Positions 18,749 to 28,020 of a stretch of DNA of 64,000 nucleotides are shown here, piece after piece; positions within the stretch are counted from its first letter, which is position 1; each line of letters opens with the position of its first letter. Origin of the DNA: Nitrosomonas sp. (lineage in GTDB: Bacteria > Pseudomonadota > Gammaproteobacteria > Burkholderiales > Nitrosomonadaceae). The translations under genes were made by a program, and so were the position numbers. Below the pieces are notes generated by a model. It was not told the DNA's origin, made no database searches, and worked only from the letters and a program-made list of their open reading frames with translations. The DNA is taken from contig JADJLM010000004.1 in assembly GCA_016710135.1 (NCBI GenBank), positions 310,001-374,000 on the forward strand, read 5' to 3'.

Positions 18749-20271
18749 GACAACTGCACTTATTGTTCTTAACTTTACTACTGTGCTCTATCGGGTTAGG
18801 GCTGGCAGTCTATAAAGTCAATACCTTAGGTTTGCCGCTAACGGCTTCCAAGCAAACCGAAGTTTGGAATGTAGAGGCGCGTATCAGCTTTAAAGCCAAA
18901 CCAGATAGTGGAGTTAAAGTTAGCTTACCCCTTCCCTTAAATACTTCAGGTTACACTATCCTCAATGAAGACTTTGTGGGCGCTAATTATGGGCTGGCAA
19001 CCGAGCAAGATGAAGGTGGACGCGTTGCATTGTGGGCGAAGAGACGTGCACAAGGCAAACAGCTATTATTTTACCGCGCAGTGATATTTGAGAATGACGA
19101 GAAAGTAGCTGATTCCAGTAAGATTCCAAGCTATCCTACTGTTCCAGATTACCCCGAACATTTCTTACCCGTCATTCAGGGTTTATTAGATAAATCGCGT
19201 CAGCAATCAGCAGATACCATTTCATTTGCGCAACAAGTCATTCAGCAGCTTAATGCCACAGCGCCTGCTCCGGAGCTAAAGTTACTTATTGAACACATCA
19301 ACACATCTAAGAATTTGGCGAAGGAAATCAGTTGGATTTTAGCAGGTGCCAGAATTCCAGCTCGCATTATCCAAGGGCTTCGTCTACATGATGGTAAGCG
19401 TTATAGCGAACTGGAAACCTGGGTGCAAGTGCATGATGGTAAGCAATGGCGTACGCTTAATACCAAAGATGGGCAAGAAGGTCTGCCTGCTAATTTTGTT
19501 ATTTGGCAAATAGGTGATCAGAAAACGTTTTCAGTTGAAGGAGGTACTGAAATCAGTTTACAATTTTCTGTTGCGAAAGCGCTCCGTGAACTGGTTGACG
19601 TTGCAGAGTCCCGTGCCATTCTAAAAGGCTCCCGCATCATGGAGTTTTCGCTATATTCTTTACCAGTACAAACTCAGAATGTTTATAAAGTCCTGTTAAT
19701 GATTCCTTTAGGAGCATTTGTTGTCGTTCTCATGCGTAACCTTATTGGGATTAAAACTTTTGGTACATTTATGCCCGTCCTAATCGCACTTGCATTCAGA
19801 GAAACTGAACTTGCTTGGGGGCTCGGTTTATTTTGTTTAATTGTAGGTTTAGGTCTGCTACTGCGCGCTTATGTCGAACAGCTCAAATTATTACTCATTC
19901 CACGACTTGCTTCGGTATTAACCATGGTTGTGCTACTCATGGTAGGCACTAGCGTGGTGATGCATAAACTTGGACTTGAAATGGGCTTATCGGTAGCATT
20001 GTTTCCGATGGTGATCATGACCATGACCATTGAACGCATGTCGTTGGCCTGGGAAGAGGTGGGGCCGGTTGAAGCGTTTAAACAAGGAGCAGGTAGCTTA
20101 CTAGTCGCGACTATTGGTTATTTAGTGATGAATATTGATGAATTGCAGCATTTATTATTCGTTTTTCCAGAGCTGCTGTTGGTCGTATTGGCGGCGACTA
20201 TTCTATTTGGACGTTACTCCGGTTATCGATTAACGGAACTGTGGCGATTCCGTGCCTTAGCGAAACGGTAG
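18745..20271 (+). CDS. UUP1-type membrane protein: inactive transglutaminase-like domain plus 7TM
   Basis: A 508-residue protein. A single N-terminal helix leads to an exported domain of about 290 residues resembling a transglutaminase fold (ILAGARIPARIIQGLRL, ETWVQVHDGKQW); I do not see a convincing Cys-His-Asp triad. The C-terminal about 190 residues contain some seven membrane helices (GAFVVVLMRNLIGIKTFGTF; LIVGLGLLLRAYVEQLKL; ASVLTMVVLLMVGTSVV). Flanked by the retropepsin-like protease and an ATP-grasp ligase, a conserved trio whose biochemical function is not settled. Confidence 0.8.
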   Translation: MRQLHLLFLTLLLCSIGLGLAVYKVNTLGLPLTASKQTEVWNVEARISFKAKPDSGVKVSLPLPLNTSGYTILNEDFVGANYGLATEQDEGGRVALWAKRRAQGKQLLFYRAVIFENDEKVADSSKIPSYPTVPDYPEHFLPVIQGLLDKSRQQSADTISFAQQVIQQLNATAPAPELKLLIEHINTSKNLAKEISWILAGARIPARIIQGLRLHDGKRYSELETWVQVHDGKQWRTLNTKDGQEGLPANFVIWQIGDQKTFSVEGGTEISLQFSVAKALRELVDVAESRAILKGSRIMEFSLYSLPVQTQNVYKVLLMIPLGAFVVVLMRNLIGIKTFGTFMPVLIALAFRETELAWGLGLFCLIVGLGLLLRAYVEQLKLLLIPRLASVLTMVVLLMVGTSVVMHKLGLEMGLSVALFPMVIMTMTIERMSLAWEEVGPVEAFKQGAGSLLVATIGYLVMNIDELQHLLFVFPELLLVVLAATILFGRYSGYRLTELWRFRALAKR

Positions 20272-20280
20272 TTACACGCA

Positions 20281-21228
20281 ATGTTTTTAACCTGGCTAAA
20301 TCTCAGGCACGCTGGGGTAATCGGCATGAACCGCCGCAATGCCGATTTTATCCTGCGCTATAATGAACGTTCACTTTACCCTTTGGTTGATGACAAACTA
20401 CGCACTAAACAACTAGCAATTGCTGCTGGAATTGCAGTACCTCAACTTTACGGTGTTATCGAAATTGAACATGATATTGCTAATATTCCCAATATTGTTC
20501 GTGATTATAAGGATTTCGTTATCAAGCCCGCGCATGGTTCGGGTGGTAATGGTATCGCTGTTATCATTGGTCGCATCAATGAGCGATTCCAATACAATAA
20601 TGGGAGTCTCTTAACTGAAGAAGAGCTTGAATATCACATTTCCAATATTCTAAGTGGTATGTATAGTTTGGGAGGTCAACCTGATCAAGCGTTAATCGAA
20701 TATCGCGTGAAATTCGATCCTTTATTTGAATCGGTCAGTTACCGCGGTGTTCCTGATATTCGCACCATCGTTTTTCGGGGTATACCTGTTGCTTCAATGG
20801 TACGTTTACCAACACGGTTATCGGATGGGAAAGCCAATTTACACCAAGGAGCCGTGGGTGCAGGCATTGACCTTAACTCGGGCATGACTACCCGAGCGGT
20901 ATGGCAAAACCGCCCAATCGATATTCACCCAGATACCGGATCGGTTATCAGTGGCCTTGCTATTCCTCACTGGAATAAATTATTAACGCTCGCTGCACAG
21001 TGCTATGAATTGGTAGGATTGGGATATCTCGGAGTCGATGTGGTATTGGATCATGAATTAGGTCCTTTGGTACTCGAACTCAATGCACGTCCGGGTTTAT
21101 CGATTCAAATTGCTAATGGAAAAGGCATGGAGAAACGGTTGGAATATATTGATCACCTCAACAAAATTCCAGAAAAAGCACAGGATCGTGCTGCACTTGC
21201 TCAGTCGCTGTTTAAAGCAGAAAATTAA
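20281..21228 (+). CDS. RimK-like ATP-grasp ligase (alpha-L-glutamate ligase-like)
   Basis: A 315-residue cytoplasmic ATP-grasp enzyme. Motifs are FVIKPAHGSGGNGIAVI (ATP-binding loop), IRTIVFRGIPVASMVRLPT, and the metal-binding end LGPLVLELNARPGLSIQIAN. It belongs to the glutamate-ligase-like branch, which attaches amino acids to carboxylates, but its acceptor is unknown. It is coupled (9-base gap) to the UUP1-type gene and forms the third member of the trio. Confidence 0.85.
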   Translation: MFLTWLNLRHAGVIGMNRRNADFILRYNERSLYPLVDDKLRTKQLAIAAGIAVPQLYGVIEIEHDIANIPNIVRDYKDFVIKPAHGSGGNGIAVIIGRINERFQYNNGSLLTEEELEYHISNILSGMYSLGGQPDQALIEYRVKFDPLFESVSYRGVPDIRTIVFRGIPVASMVRLPTRLSDGKANLHQGAVGAGIDLNSGMTTRAVWQNRPIDIHPDTGSVISGLAIPHWNKLLTLAAQCYELVGLGYLGVDVVLDHELGPLVLELNARPGLSIQIANGKGMEKRLEYIDHLNKIPEKAQDRAALAQSLFKAEN

Positions 21229-21281
21229 AATTCAGCGAATAATTGCTGAAAATTATAATAATCGCCTATTTAGGTCATTCT

Positions 21282-22313
21282 ATGGATCCTCGTTTTATTA
21301 TTTATGGCGATATCGGTGGCACAAAAACTATTCTGCGGCTGGCGAGAGTGCAGAATGACGATTTATCACTCGTTCAGGAACAACGCTATACGAGCCAAGC
21401 TTATCAACACTTAGATGAGATTATTAGTGACTTTTTAGCCAATCAACCAGATGCTGGCGCTGTAAGCAAGGCGATCTCAGTTGCCTGCTTTGCTATTGCG
21501 GGCCCGATTGTTGAACAACAAGCACGACTAACCAATCTGCCGTGGTTAATCAATGCAGCAGATCTTTCGCAGCGATTTACTATTCCCCAAGTTAAGTTAA
21601 TCAATGATTTTGAGGCGACAGCGCTGGGCGTTGAGAAATTAACGCAACAGGATCTCGAAGTCCTTCAAATAGGCAAAGAGAGTAAAACTGGTATGCGCGT
21701 TGTGCTCGGGGCAGGGACTGGCATGGGAGTTGCCTGGATAGCACACATTGGGTGTCGCTATATTCCCATTCCAACTGAGGCAGGACATATTGACTTCGCG
21801 CCAACAAGCGATTTACAAATCGAATTGCTCAATTTCTTATCTACAAAATTTGGCCATGTTTCCATCGAACGAGTTCTTTCAGGTCCGGGGCTAACCAATA
21901 TTTTTAACTTTTTGCAGCAGCGCGCAAATCGACTGCAGCCTTCTTCACTTCTAGAACTAGGCGAAGATGAAGGTCAATTGATTATTCAATTGGCACTAGA
22001 GCAAAGCCATGATTCAGCAATTGAATCCTTGCAGCTATTTACTGAAATCTATGGCGCATTTGCTGGAAATCTGGCTTTAGCAGGCCTATGCCGTGGTGGA
22101 GTTTACATTGCTGGCGGTATTGCGCCACGAATTATTCATTACCTAAAGATAGGACGTTTTATCCAAGCATTCCACAGCAAAGGCCGTTTCGCGGGATTAA
22201 TGCACGAAATACCACTCTCGGTTATCCTAAATACTCAGGTTGGTCTCCTTGGTGCAGAGAGCGAAGCGCAGCGATTGCTACGAAATGATTTATCAGATAC
22301 TAGTCGATCCTGA
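21282..22313 (+). CDS. glk: Glucokinase
   Basis: Phosphorylates glucose with ATP. The protein begins IIYGDIGGTKT, the phosphate-1 motif of the ROK/Glk fold; FAIAGPIVEQQARLTNLPW and LINDFEATALGVEKL follow, then VVLGAGTGMGVAW and PTEAGHIDFAP. The start at ATG 21282 places the ATP motif at the usual position; an upstream start at 21243 would add 13 poorly fitting residues. An ammonia oxidiser might use it in glycogen or sucrose turnover, but that is inference. Confidence 0.88.
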   Translation: MDPRFIIYGDIGGTKTILRLARVQNDDLSLVQEQRYTSQAYQHLDEIISDFLANQPDAGAVSKAISVACFAIAGPIVEQQARLTNLPWLINAADLSQRFTIPQVKLINDFEATALGVEKLTQQDLEVLQIGKESKTGMRVVLGAGTGMGVAWIAHIGCRYIPIPTEAGHIDFAPTSDLQIELLNFLSTKFGHVSIERVLSGPGLTNIFNFLQQRANRLQPSSLLELGEDEGQLIIQLALEQSHDSAIESLQLFTEIYGAFAGNLALAGLCRGGVYIAGGIAPRIIHYLKIGRFIQAFHSKGRFAGLMHEIPLSVILNTQVGLLGAESEAQRLLRNDLSDTSRS

Positions 22314-22422
22314 AATATCCACAAGCACTTGATTCTATGCAGCAAAGATCTTTCTTTTGATGAGCATAACGACCAGGAATGTTAAAATAGCATCCTATTT
22401 CTGGTCGAAATGGTGATTAAAA

Positions 22423-23576
22423 ATGCTAAGACATAGCAGTACGATTCATCAACCGAATTTGTTTGGAACAGATTTGCTGATGCAGTTGGATGTCAATGAT
22501 CCATTGTTGCAGCTTGCAGACGCGATACCGTGGCAAGAATTTGACGAAGCATTTTCGATTCACTACACGAAATCGACAGGCGCGCCGAGTAAGCCGATCC
22601 GGTTGCTGTTTGGGTTATTGATCTTGAAGCAGTTAGAGAATTTGAGTGACGAATCAGTAGTATTGCAGTGGAAGCGCAATCCTTACTACCAGGCTTTTGC
22701 GGCATGAAAGAGTTCCAGCAGAAATTGCCGTGTCATAGCACGGAACTGGTGCATTTTCGTAAGCGCCTAGGTGTGCCGGGCATGGAGCGGATTTTTCAGA
22801 TGAGTGTTGGTTTGCATGGGGAATCGGCACTGGAAGATGTGGTTCATGTTGACACGACAGTGCAAGAGAAGAACATCACATACCCGACTGACAGCAAACT
22901 AGCGATCAAGATTATCAATCGCCTCAACAAGATTGCCAAATCCCATGGTATTTCACAGCGGCGCACTTTCATTAAAAAGGCGAAACGCGCGTTGAAGCGA
23001 CTCAGAACCATTGCAGGTGTTTTGATGCGGGAGCTCAGGAGAAAATTGCCACAATGCTGCCTATTCGAGCACTACCAAAAGGATTTTCTACTGTATGAGC
23101 GCGTACTGAAACAGAAAATCAAAGACACGCACAAAATCTATTCCCTGCACGAACCGCAAGTGTACTGTATCGGCAAGGGAAAAGACCACAAACAATATGA
23201 ATACGGCAGCAAGGCATCGATAGCCAGCACAGCGAAAGGTAACCTGATTGTTGGGGTTGTCAGTCACGAACAAAACTTGCATGACAGCCACACATTACCA
23301 GAGATATTGCATCATGTTGAGATTTCGCGCGGGAAAGCGGCCAAGCAAGCCGTATGCGACCGCGGCTACCGTGGCAAACGTGAAGTCAATGGAACGCAAA
23401 TCGTTCTACCTGGAAGAGCATTAAAACGAGACACACGCTACCAAAGAGACAAGAAGCGGAAACAATGCAGAAGGCGCGCGGCGATTGAACCCATTATCGG
23501 CCACCTGAAATCGGATTATCGAATGGCCAGAAATTACCTGAAAGGCGCCATCGGTGATTGCATCAATCTGCTAATG
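22423..23576 (+). pseudogene. IS5-family transposase, frameshifted and 3'-truncated
   Basis: Reading starts at 22423 (SSTIHQPNLFGTDLLMQL) and reaches a stop at 22707. The protein continues in the -1 frame as AFCGMKEFQQKLPCHSTELV, HVDTTVQEKNITYPTDSKL, and IVGVVSHEQNLHDSHTLPE, the DDE-type core of IS5 transposases. The break lies at TTTT in GCTTTTGCGG; five T would restore NPYYQAFCGM. The C-terminus is cut after GDCINLLM, where an IS481-type end begins. A dead element. Confidence 0.85.
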
Positions 23577-23833
23577 TGTACTAGCTCAGATCAGATCGTA
23601 CAGTTACCGAATTGATTGGATGTCTGTCAGATTAGATTTGGTTCAGATTTTTGCTGTTCCAAATCGTTTTCCCACTGAGCAAAGTCTCCATAGGAGTTTT
23701 TCCATTGCAGATTTTTCCCTGACGAGTTCTTTCATTATTATAATAATCGATCCAGCTGTCTAGGTCCTTTTGCAGTGACTCCAAATCGTGATACAGCTTC
23801 TTGCGGAAAGTCACTTGATAGAATTCCTGTAAT
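23577..23833 (-). mobile_element. IS481-family fragment, terminal repeat plus transposase C-terminus
   Basis: Begins with the terminal repeat TGTACTAGCTCAGATCAGAT and encodes, on the minus strand (23632-23814), the last 60 residues of an IS481-type transposase (SWIDYYNNERTRQGKICNGK, TPMETLLSGKTIW). The same sequence, with small deletions, recurs as the left part of the element at 34571-35656. This copy is inserted in the IS5 transposase and stops abruptly at about 23833, so only the 3' end of the element remains. Confidence 0.88.
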
Positions 23834-23921
23834 TGGAATTAGAGGGACTGGTTACAAGCTTATTCGTGGAAAAACAGCTAAAAAACTCAACCAACCATAA
23901 ATTAACCCAAAATTTCTCTGA

Positions 23922-23951
23922 AATGGGAAACTTGCGTCATTTTGCAAAGGT
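23922..23951. repeat. Possible right-end inverted repeat of an IS5-family element
   Basis: The reverse complement of this stretch starts GAGACCTTTGCAAAATGACG, resembling the GAGACCTTTGCAAAA ends I know from IS1106-like IS5 elements. No matching left end was found, so it may be a leftover end between the IS481 fragment and the flagellar block. Confidence 0.35.
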
Positions 23952-23959
23952 CTCCTGTG

Positions 23960-24238
23960 TTATATTCTCTTTTCTAATCGATAAAGCCAAGCAAGAAGTT
24001 CAGCTACAACTAAATAAAGCTCTGGTGGTATGCGATCATCTAAATTTACTTGCATTAGTAATGATACAAGCTCAGCAGATTCATGAACATAGATGTTAGA
24101 ATCCTTAGCGCGTTTGATTATTTCTTCAGCAATTAGCCCCCTTCCCTTTGCGATGATTTTAGGTGCAGACATTCCATCTTGATAAGCTAGTGCTACTGCA
24201 ACTTGTTTCTTTGCTTCATTGATCATCGGTTGATTCAT
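23960..24238 (-). CDS. FhlB-like orphan FlhB C-terminal domain protein
   Basis: A 92-residue protein matching the cytoplasmic domain of FlhB, the export-gate component that switches flagellar secretion from hook to filament substrates. It has VALAYQDGMSAPKIIAKGRG and ELYLVVAELLAWLYRLEK. The FlhB autocleavage motif NPTH is absent (EAKKQVAVAL at that place), as in known FhlB/YlqH proteins. The start overlaps the end of fliK by 23 bases, so the two are coupled; FliK is the partner that triggers the FlhB switch. Confidence 0.88.
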   Translation of the reverse strand: MNQPMINEAKKQVAVALAYQDGMSAPKIIAKGRGLIAEEIIKRAKDSNIYVHESAELVSLLMQVNLDDRIPPELYLVVAELLAWLYRLEKRI

Positions 24239-25187
24239 CTTTATTTACTGTTATCGATTGTACTCTTATGCCTTCTGCCTCTATAGCCGCGATTAACCTA
24301 GATTGGTTATTAATTAGTAAATTATTAGTAATATCTTCTGCTGTTTCAATATGAATATTAGTGCCTAGTTTATTGATACACAGAGTAATCACAATTTGAC
24401 CTAAACAGGGTAAAGTGATTTTGATATGGGAAGTCCAGTTACTAGAAGCATCCTCTTCTTTTCCTTGATCTTGGTTTTCTTGTTCTGTTACTACCCATTC
24501 CACTGGCTGTCCAGACCATATTTCTCCTCTCCATGCTATGGCTCCTGTTTCTAATGCCATGAGTTGCTGTTGAACGAAGTGACAGCTTCCTTGATTTTTA
24601 TCTGCGTCAAATAATTTTGATTGGGGTTCTAGATGTAATTGATCAGATGATCGCTTACCCGTTAACCACTGCGCTAGATGTGATTCATAGAAGAGTCCGC
24701 TCACAGTTAAGGCTTGTTGAAGTCCATTGGCTAGTTCGACAATACTGTTTGGAAATGACTGGATTATTGGGGTTGTTGAAGCAATTTGATGGGGAGGTGT
24801 AATTTGAGGATTAGTCGTTGCTTTGAGTAACCCTGATAATAATTGCCCAGCCTGACTGATACTGGTGCTATTTTGTTTGTGGCCTAAATGTATTAGAGGC
24901 TCCAGTAACAAGAATTTTAGTATAGGTTCTTTGCTGATTAAGGTTAACTCAATTTCGGTGTTCTTTTTATGGCTAATAGAAGCAGAGATAGCCATTTGTA
25001 GTGATTGCCCAGCAACTAGAACGCTAGCCCAACCATTAGTAAGCCTAGATTCAATTATGGCATGATACTTTTTCCCAATAATAAATGGATCTGGCTCAGA
25101 CTTGGTGCTTACTCCTTGAGTTGTAGTGGAAGGTAAGGGAAACGCTTCGATTTTTTGAGTAAACAAAATATTATTCTCATTTATCAA
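24216..25187 (-). CDS. fliK: Flagellar hook-length control protein FliK
   Basis: FliK is a secreted ruler and trigger for the substrate switch of the flagellar export gate. The 323-residue protein has a low-complexity, Gln/Ser/Thr-rich first two thirds. Its conserved C-terminal domain includes HIKITLPCLGQIVITLCINK and a tail IEAEGIRVQSITVNKDE. Assignment rests on the C-terminal pattern and on the position between the FhlB-like gene and fliT/fliS. Rather short compared with enteric FliK (about 400). Confidence 0.75.
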   Translation of the reverse strand: MINENNILFTQKIEAFPLPSTTTQGVSTKSEPDPFIIGKKYHAIIESRLTNGWASVLVAGQSLQMAISASISHKKNTEIELTLISKEPILKFLLLEPLIHLGHKQNSTSISQAGQLLSGLLKATTNPQITPPHQIASTTPIIQSFPNSIVELANGLQQALTVSGLFYESHLAQWLTGKRSSDQLHLEPQSKLFDADKNQGSCHFVQQQLMALETGAIAWRGEIWSGQPVEWVVTEQENQDQGKEEDASSNWTSHIKITLPCLGQIVITLCINKLGTNIHIETAEDITNNLLINNQSRLIAAIEAEGIRVQSITVNKDESTDDQ

Positions 25188-25276
25188 AGGAATTATTCCA
25201 ATAAAATACTGTTATCTTTTATTTAGTAAGTATAACAGTGGATACACATTATTCTGATCTTTGGTTTCGACCTATA

Positions 25277-25603
25277 CTAATCAGATTTATACAACCGATC
25301 TAGTTTACGTTTCTGATTAGCATTTATCAGTAAATTCTGTAAATGAGTCATCCATGGCTCAGTAACGGCACGGATTTGCGCATCCTTTTCTAATATTCTA
25401 TGAATAATATCTATTTTTTTTTTCTGCATTTCATAACTGAGCTGTGTTTGTTTGGGATTGGAAACAAGCGTTTGTGTTAATAGTTTACACTCGCGCTCAA
25501 GAGTTATTAATTCTTCCCAGTTATTTTCTTGTGCAGCTTTCAGCATTTTTTCAGTAATAGCTAATATTGCTTTGTAAGTAAAAATTAATTGCACGCCATC
25601 CAT
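25277..25603 (-). CDS. fliT: Flagellar export chaperone FliT (probable)
   Basis: A 108-residue all-helical protein, with AILAITEKMLKAAQENNW, EELITLERECKLLTQTL and DAQIRAVTEPWMTHLQNLL. FliT is the chaperone for the filament cap FliD, and this size and position (directly after fliS in a fliD-fliS-fliT order) fit. Sequence conservation in FliT is low, so the call depends partly on context. Confidence 0.75.
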   Translation of the reverse strand: MDGVQLIFTYKAILAITEKMLKAAQENNWEELITLERECKLLTQTLVSNPKQTQLSYEMQKKKIDIIHRILEKDAQIRAVTEPWMTHLQNLLINANQKRKLDRLYKSD

Positions 25604-25610
25604 AAATTTT

Positions 25611-26063
25611 TTAAATATTTGTTGGTTTTAAAGCGTGAGCGTTACTAACCTGATGAATATTTGGTTTAGTAGGCTCTTTATTTCCTATAGATCCCCATGC
25701 TTGCTGTAATTGAGACAATAACTCAATAATTTCATTAATAGTCTCAATATTATTTTGAATATTTGCAATAAGAAGCTGCCTAGTCATATACTCATATAGC
25801 GTCTGCAAATTATTCGCGATTTCACCGCCAACAGTAATATCCAGACTTGCTTTTAGGCCGTTATCGATAATCGATATGGCTTTTGAAATCATTTCACCCT
25901 TTGCTGCAATATTATTGTGTAGAATCTCTTGCTTAGCTCTGCTGAGTGCGTTGATAGATCCTTCAAACAGCATTAGAATTAGCTTATGTGAATCAGCAGA
26001 TGCTACCCCAGACTCGACACCAACGCGCTGATATGAATTAATTGCGTAATTTTTTGCAGACAT
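25611..26063 (-). CDS. fliS: Flagellin chaperone FliS
   Basis: FliS binds flagellin C-termini in the cytoplasm and prevents early polymerisation. The 150-residue sequence has the conserved start YAINSYQRVGVESGV, then ADSHKLILMLFEGSINALSRAK, and LQTLYEYMTRQLLIANIQNN. It lies between fliD and fliT on the minus strand. Confidence 0.93.
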   Translation of the reverse strand: MSAKNYAINSYQRVGVESGVASADSHKLILMLFEGSINALSRAKQEILHNNIAAKGEMISKAISIIDNGLKASLDITVGGEIANNLQTLYEYMTRQLLIANIQNNIETINEIIELLSQLQQAWGSIGNKEPTKPNIHQVSNAHALKPTNI

Positions 26064-26115
26064 AAATTTATCTTATATATAAAAAGTTAATAGAACTCGC
26101 TTATCTATCAAAGGG

Positions 26116-27542
26116 CTAATTTCCCGAACTCGCCTTAGGTAAATTTGATAATTGCTGTTGAAGAAAGGTGCTTGTTTGAGTCATGCTAGCAATCATTGTG
26201 TCTAGTGCCGTAAATTGCGCACGGTATCTTTTTCTACATCTTCCAAGCGGCGACCAAGCATTTCACGCTGCTTACCAATATCCTTAATCGTATTATTGAT
26301 TCCATCTAGGCGACCGTCGATTAGGCCGTTGCTCTTAAGCATGCCATCAACTAATTTATCAAGCTTAGCTGCGAATCCGTTAGTAGTAAATAATGAACCC
26401 AAATCTTTATCGGGGTCATTGATCACCGAAGTTAATTTGGTATTATCGAGCTGCAATGTACCGTCTTTCTGGAAATTTATCCCAATCTGTGAAAGAGAAT
26501 TTAAACTACTTGGGGCACCCGGTAAGAACGAATTCAATACCCCACGTATTTGACTCTCAACCGTACGAACCGTCGCATCTCCTGTTAAAACGGATGCTTG
26601 TTTGTTGGTCACATCATAACGAGAAATATCACTAATTGTTTTTACAAGCTCATTATAAGCTCCAACAAATGCACTAACTGCAGTTTGGATTTTGGATGTA
26701 TCCTGACTTATTGACAAACTTGTAGTGGTACCAGGACTGGCTTTTAGCAAATTAAATGTTACGCCCTCTAGAGCGTCTTTTATAGTATTTGAAGATTTGC
26801 TGATTGTTATCCCGTCTATTACCATTGTTGCATTCTGTGCAGCAACTGTTTGTGCCATATTTGCAGTACCACCGGTAGTTGCATCGTAAGCTAATTTCGA
26901 TAGTCCCGCATTATTTAGATTATTACCGTCATCATCACTGACTGTAATTTTTAGCGCATTATCTGTACCAGTATTATTTGAAGCGACTACTAAACGATTC
27001 CCACTTCCATCATTTACAATGCTCGCGGTGACCCCAGCATCGGCTTCATTAATCGTATCGCGGATACTCGCCAAGTCTGTTTGATCGGATTCGATCGTTA
27101 TGCTCTTAGATATTTTTGTAGAATTACTGGTAAACGTTCCATCACCATTATAAGTACCAAATTCGATTGTCAGCGTACCACTTCCTATTACTGTACTAGT
27201 GGCAGCAAATGATTCAGACGTGATTTTCTGAGCCTGGGCAAGGTCCTGAACTTCTATTTGATGATTGCCTATTGCGGCATTAGCAGAGGCGCTTGCAGTC
27301 GCTATTGTTGAATCTCCCACGTTGGCCTTAATGCCAGTAAATAGCGATAGATTAGTTAATGTCTTAACACTACTCTGGAAGGAAGATAGGGCCCCTTTTA
27401 AGCTTCCATAAGCAGAGATCTGGGCTTGCTGCGTAGCTTCTTTATTGGTAAGCAGCAACACTGGACGTTGTTCAATCGCCATGAGTTGTCCAACAATTCC
27501 ATTGACATCTAGTCCTGAGCCAAGTCCTGGTGAAGAAATCAT
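26116..27542 (-). pseudogene. fliD: Flagellar filament cap protein FliD, 3' frameshift
   Basis: FliD forms the pentameric cap under which flagellin assembles. The main frame starts SSPGLGSGLDVNGIVGQLM and contains the repeated Ig-like D2/D3 domains and the C-terminal coiled segment LDGINNTIKDIGKQREMLGR. At about 26222-26230 a run of five A (six expected) shifts the frame. In the restored frame the protein goes on RYRAQFTALDTMIASMTQTS to a TAG at 26116-26118, which is the canonical FliD C-terminus. So the only lesion is one missing A near the 3' end. Confidence 0.9.
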
Positions 27543-27575
27543 TTTAATTCCCTTTATCGAGTGAGTTAGCTACAT

Positions 27576-27941
27576 TTATGCCTTATCATGAAACAGTAGT
27601 CCTTCAATTTTTCCTAAAGCACGCGCAATCGAAATTGCTTCCTCAGATGGAAATTGACGTATCACTTCCTGAGTTTGAGCGTCCATGATTTTAACTACAG
27701 TTTTTCCAGTTTCTTCGTCTATTGAGAACTGCAGATTGGGAGCGAGTGTTTGTGTAAAATGCTGAATCTGATTTACTGCCTCTTTAACTTCTTCTAGTTC
27801 AATCGTATTTTGTTTATTTACCAGACTTGGCTCAGGAGTGACTGCCGTCTGAGCAGGAATATGTTCACTTTTTTGTACCTTTTGTTGAGGCAATGCGGGC
27901 TGTAAGAAGTCTGCTATTCCTGTAGCTGAACTTATCATCAT
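27576..27941 (-). CDS. flaG: FlaG family flagellar protein
   Basis: FlaG proteins affect filament length in polar flagella. The 121-residue protein has a variable N-terminus and the conserved C-terminal domain: LQFSIDEETGKTVVKIMD, then EVIRQFPSEEAISIARALG. A good ribosome binding site (AAGGAG) precedes the start. It sits between fliC and fliD, the usual place. Confidence 0.9.
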   Translation of the reverse strand: MMISSATGIADFLQPALPQQKVQKSEHIPAQTAVTPEPSLVNKQNTIELEEVKEAVNQIQHFTQTLAPNLQFSIDEETGKTVVKIMDAQTQEVIRQFPSEEAISIARALGKIEGLLFHDKA

Positions 27942-27961
27942 CTTGAACTCCTTTTTATAAC

Positions 27962-28001
27962 TGGTTTAGGGTAGCGATGATTATTGAGCTACCCTAAACC
28001 A
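27962..28001 (-). terminator. Hairpin between fliC and flaG
   Basis: A perfect 14-base-pair stem (TGGTTTAGGGTAGC paired with GCTACCCTAAACCA, loop of 12) starts 19 bases beyond the fliC stop. There is no U tract on the minus strand (ATAAAAAGG follows), so it may reduce read-through or protect the abundant fliC mRNA 3' end rather than act as a full intrinsic terminator. Confidence 0.6.
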
Positions 28002-28020
28002 AGCATTATCAATACTATGC

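Noticed and set aside
22660..22710. Programmed -1 frameshift in the IS5 transposase at TTTT
   Set aside because: Re-pairing is possible, but the same one-base loss occurs in many ordinary genes here and the element is truncated, so a missing T is simpler.
23830..23900. C-terminus of an OmpR-type regulator (GIRGTGYKLI)
   Set aside because: Only about 20 codons resemble a winged-helix end and the flanks are IS debris; too short to support.
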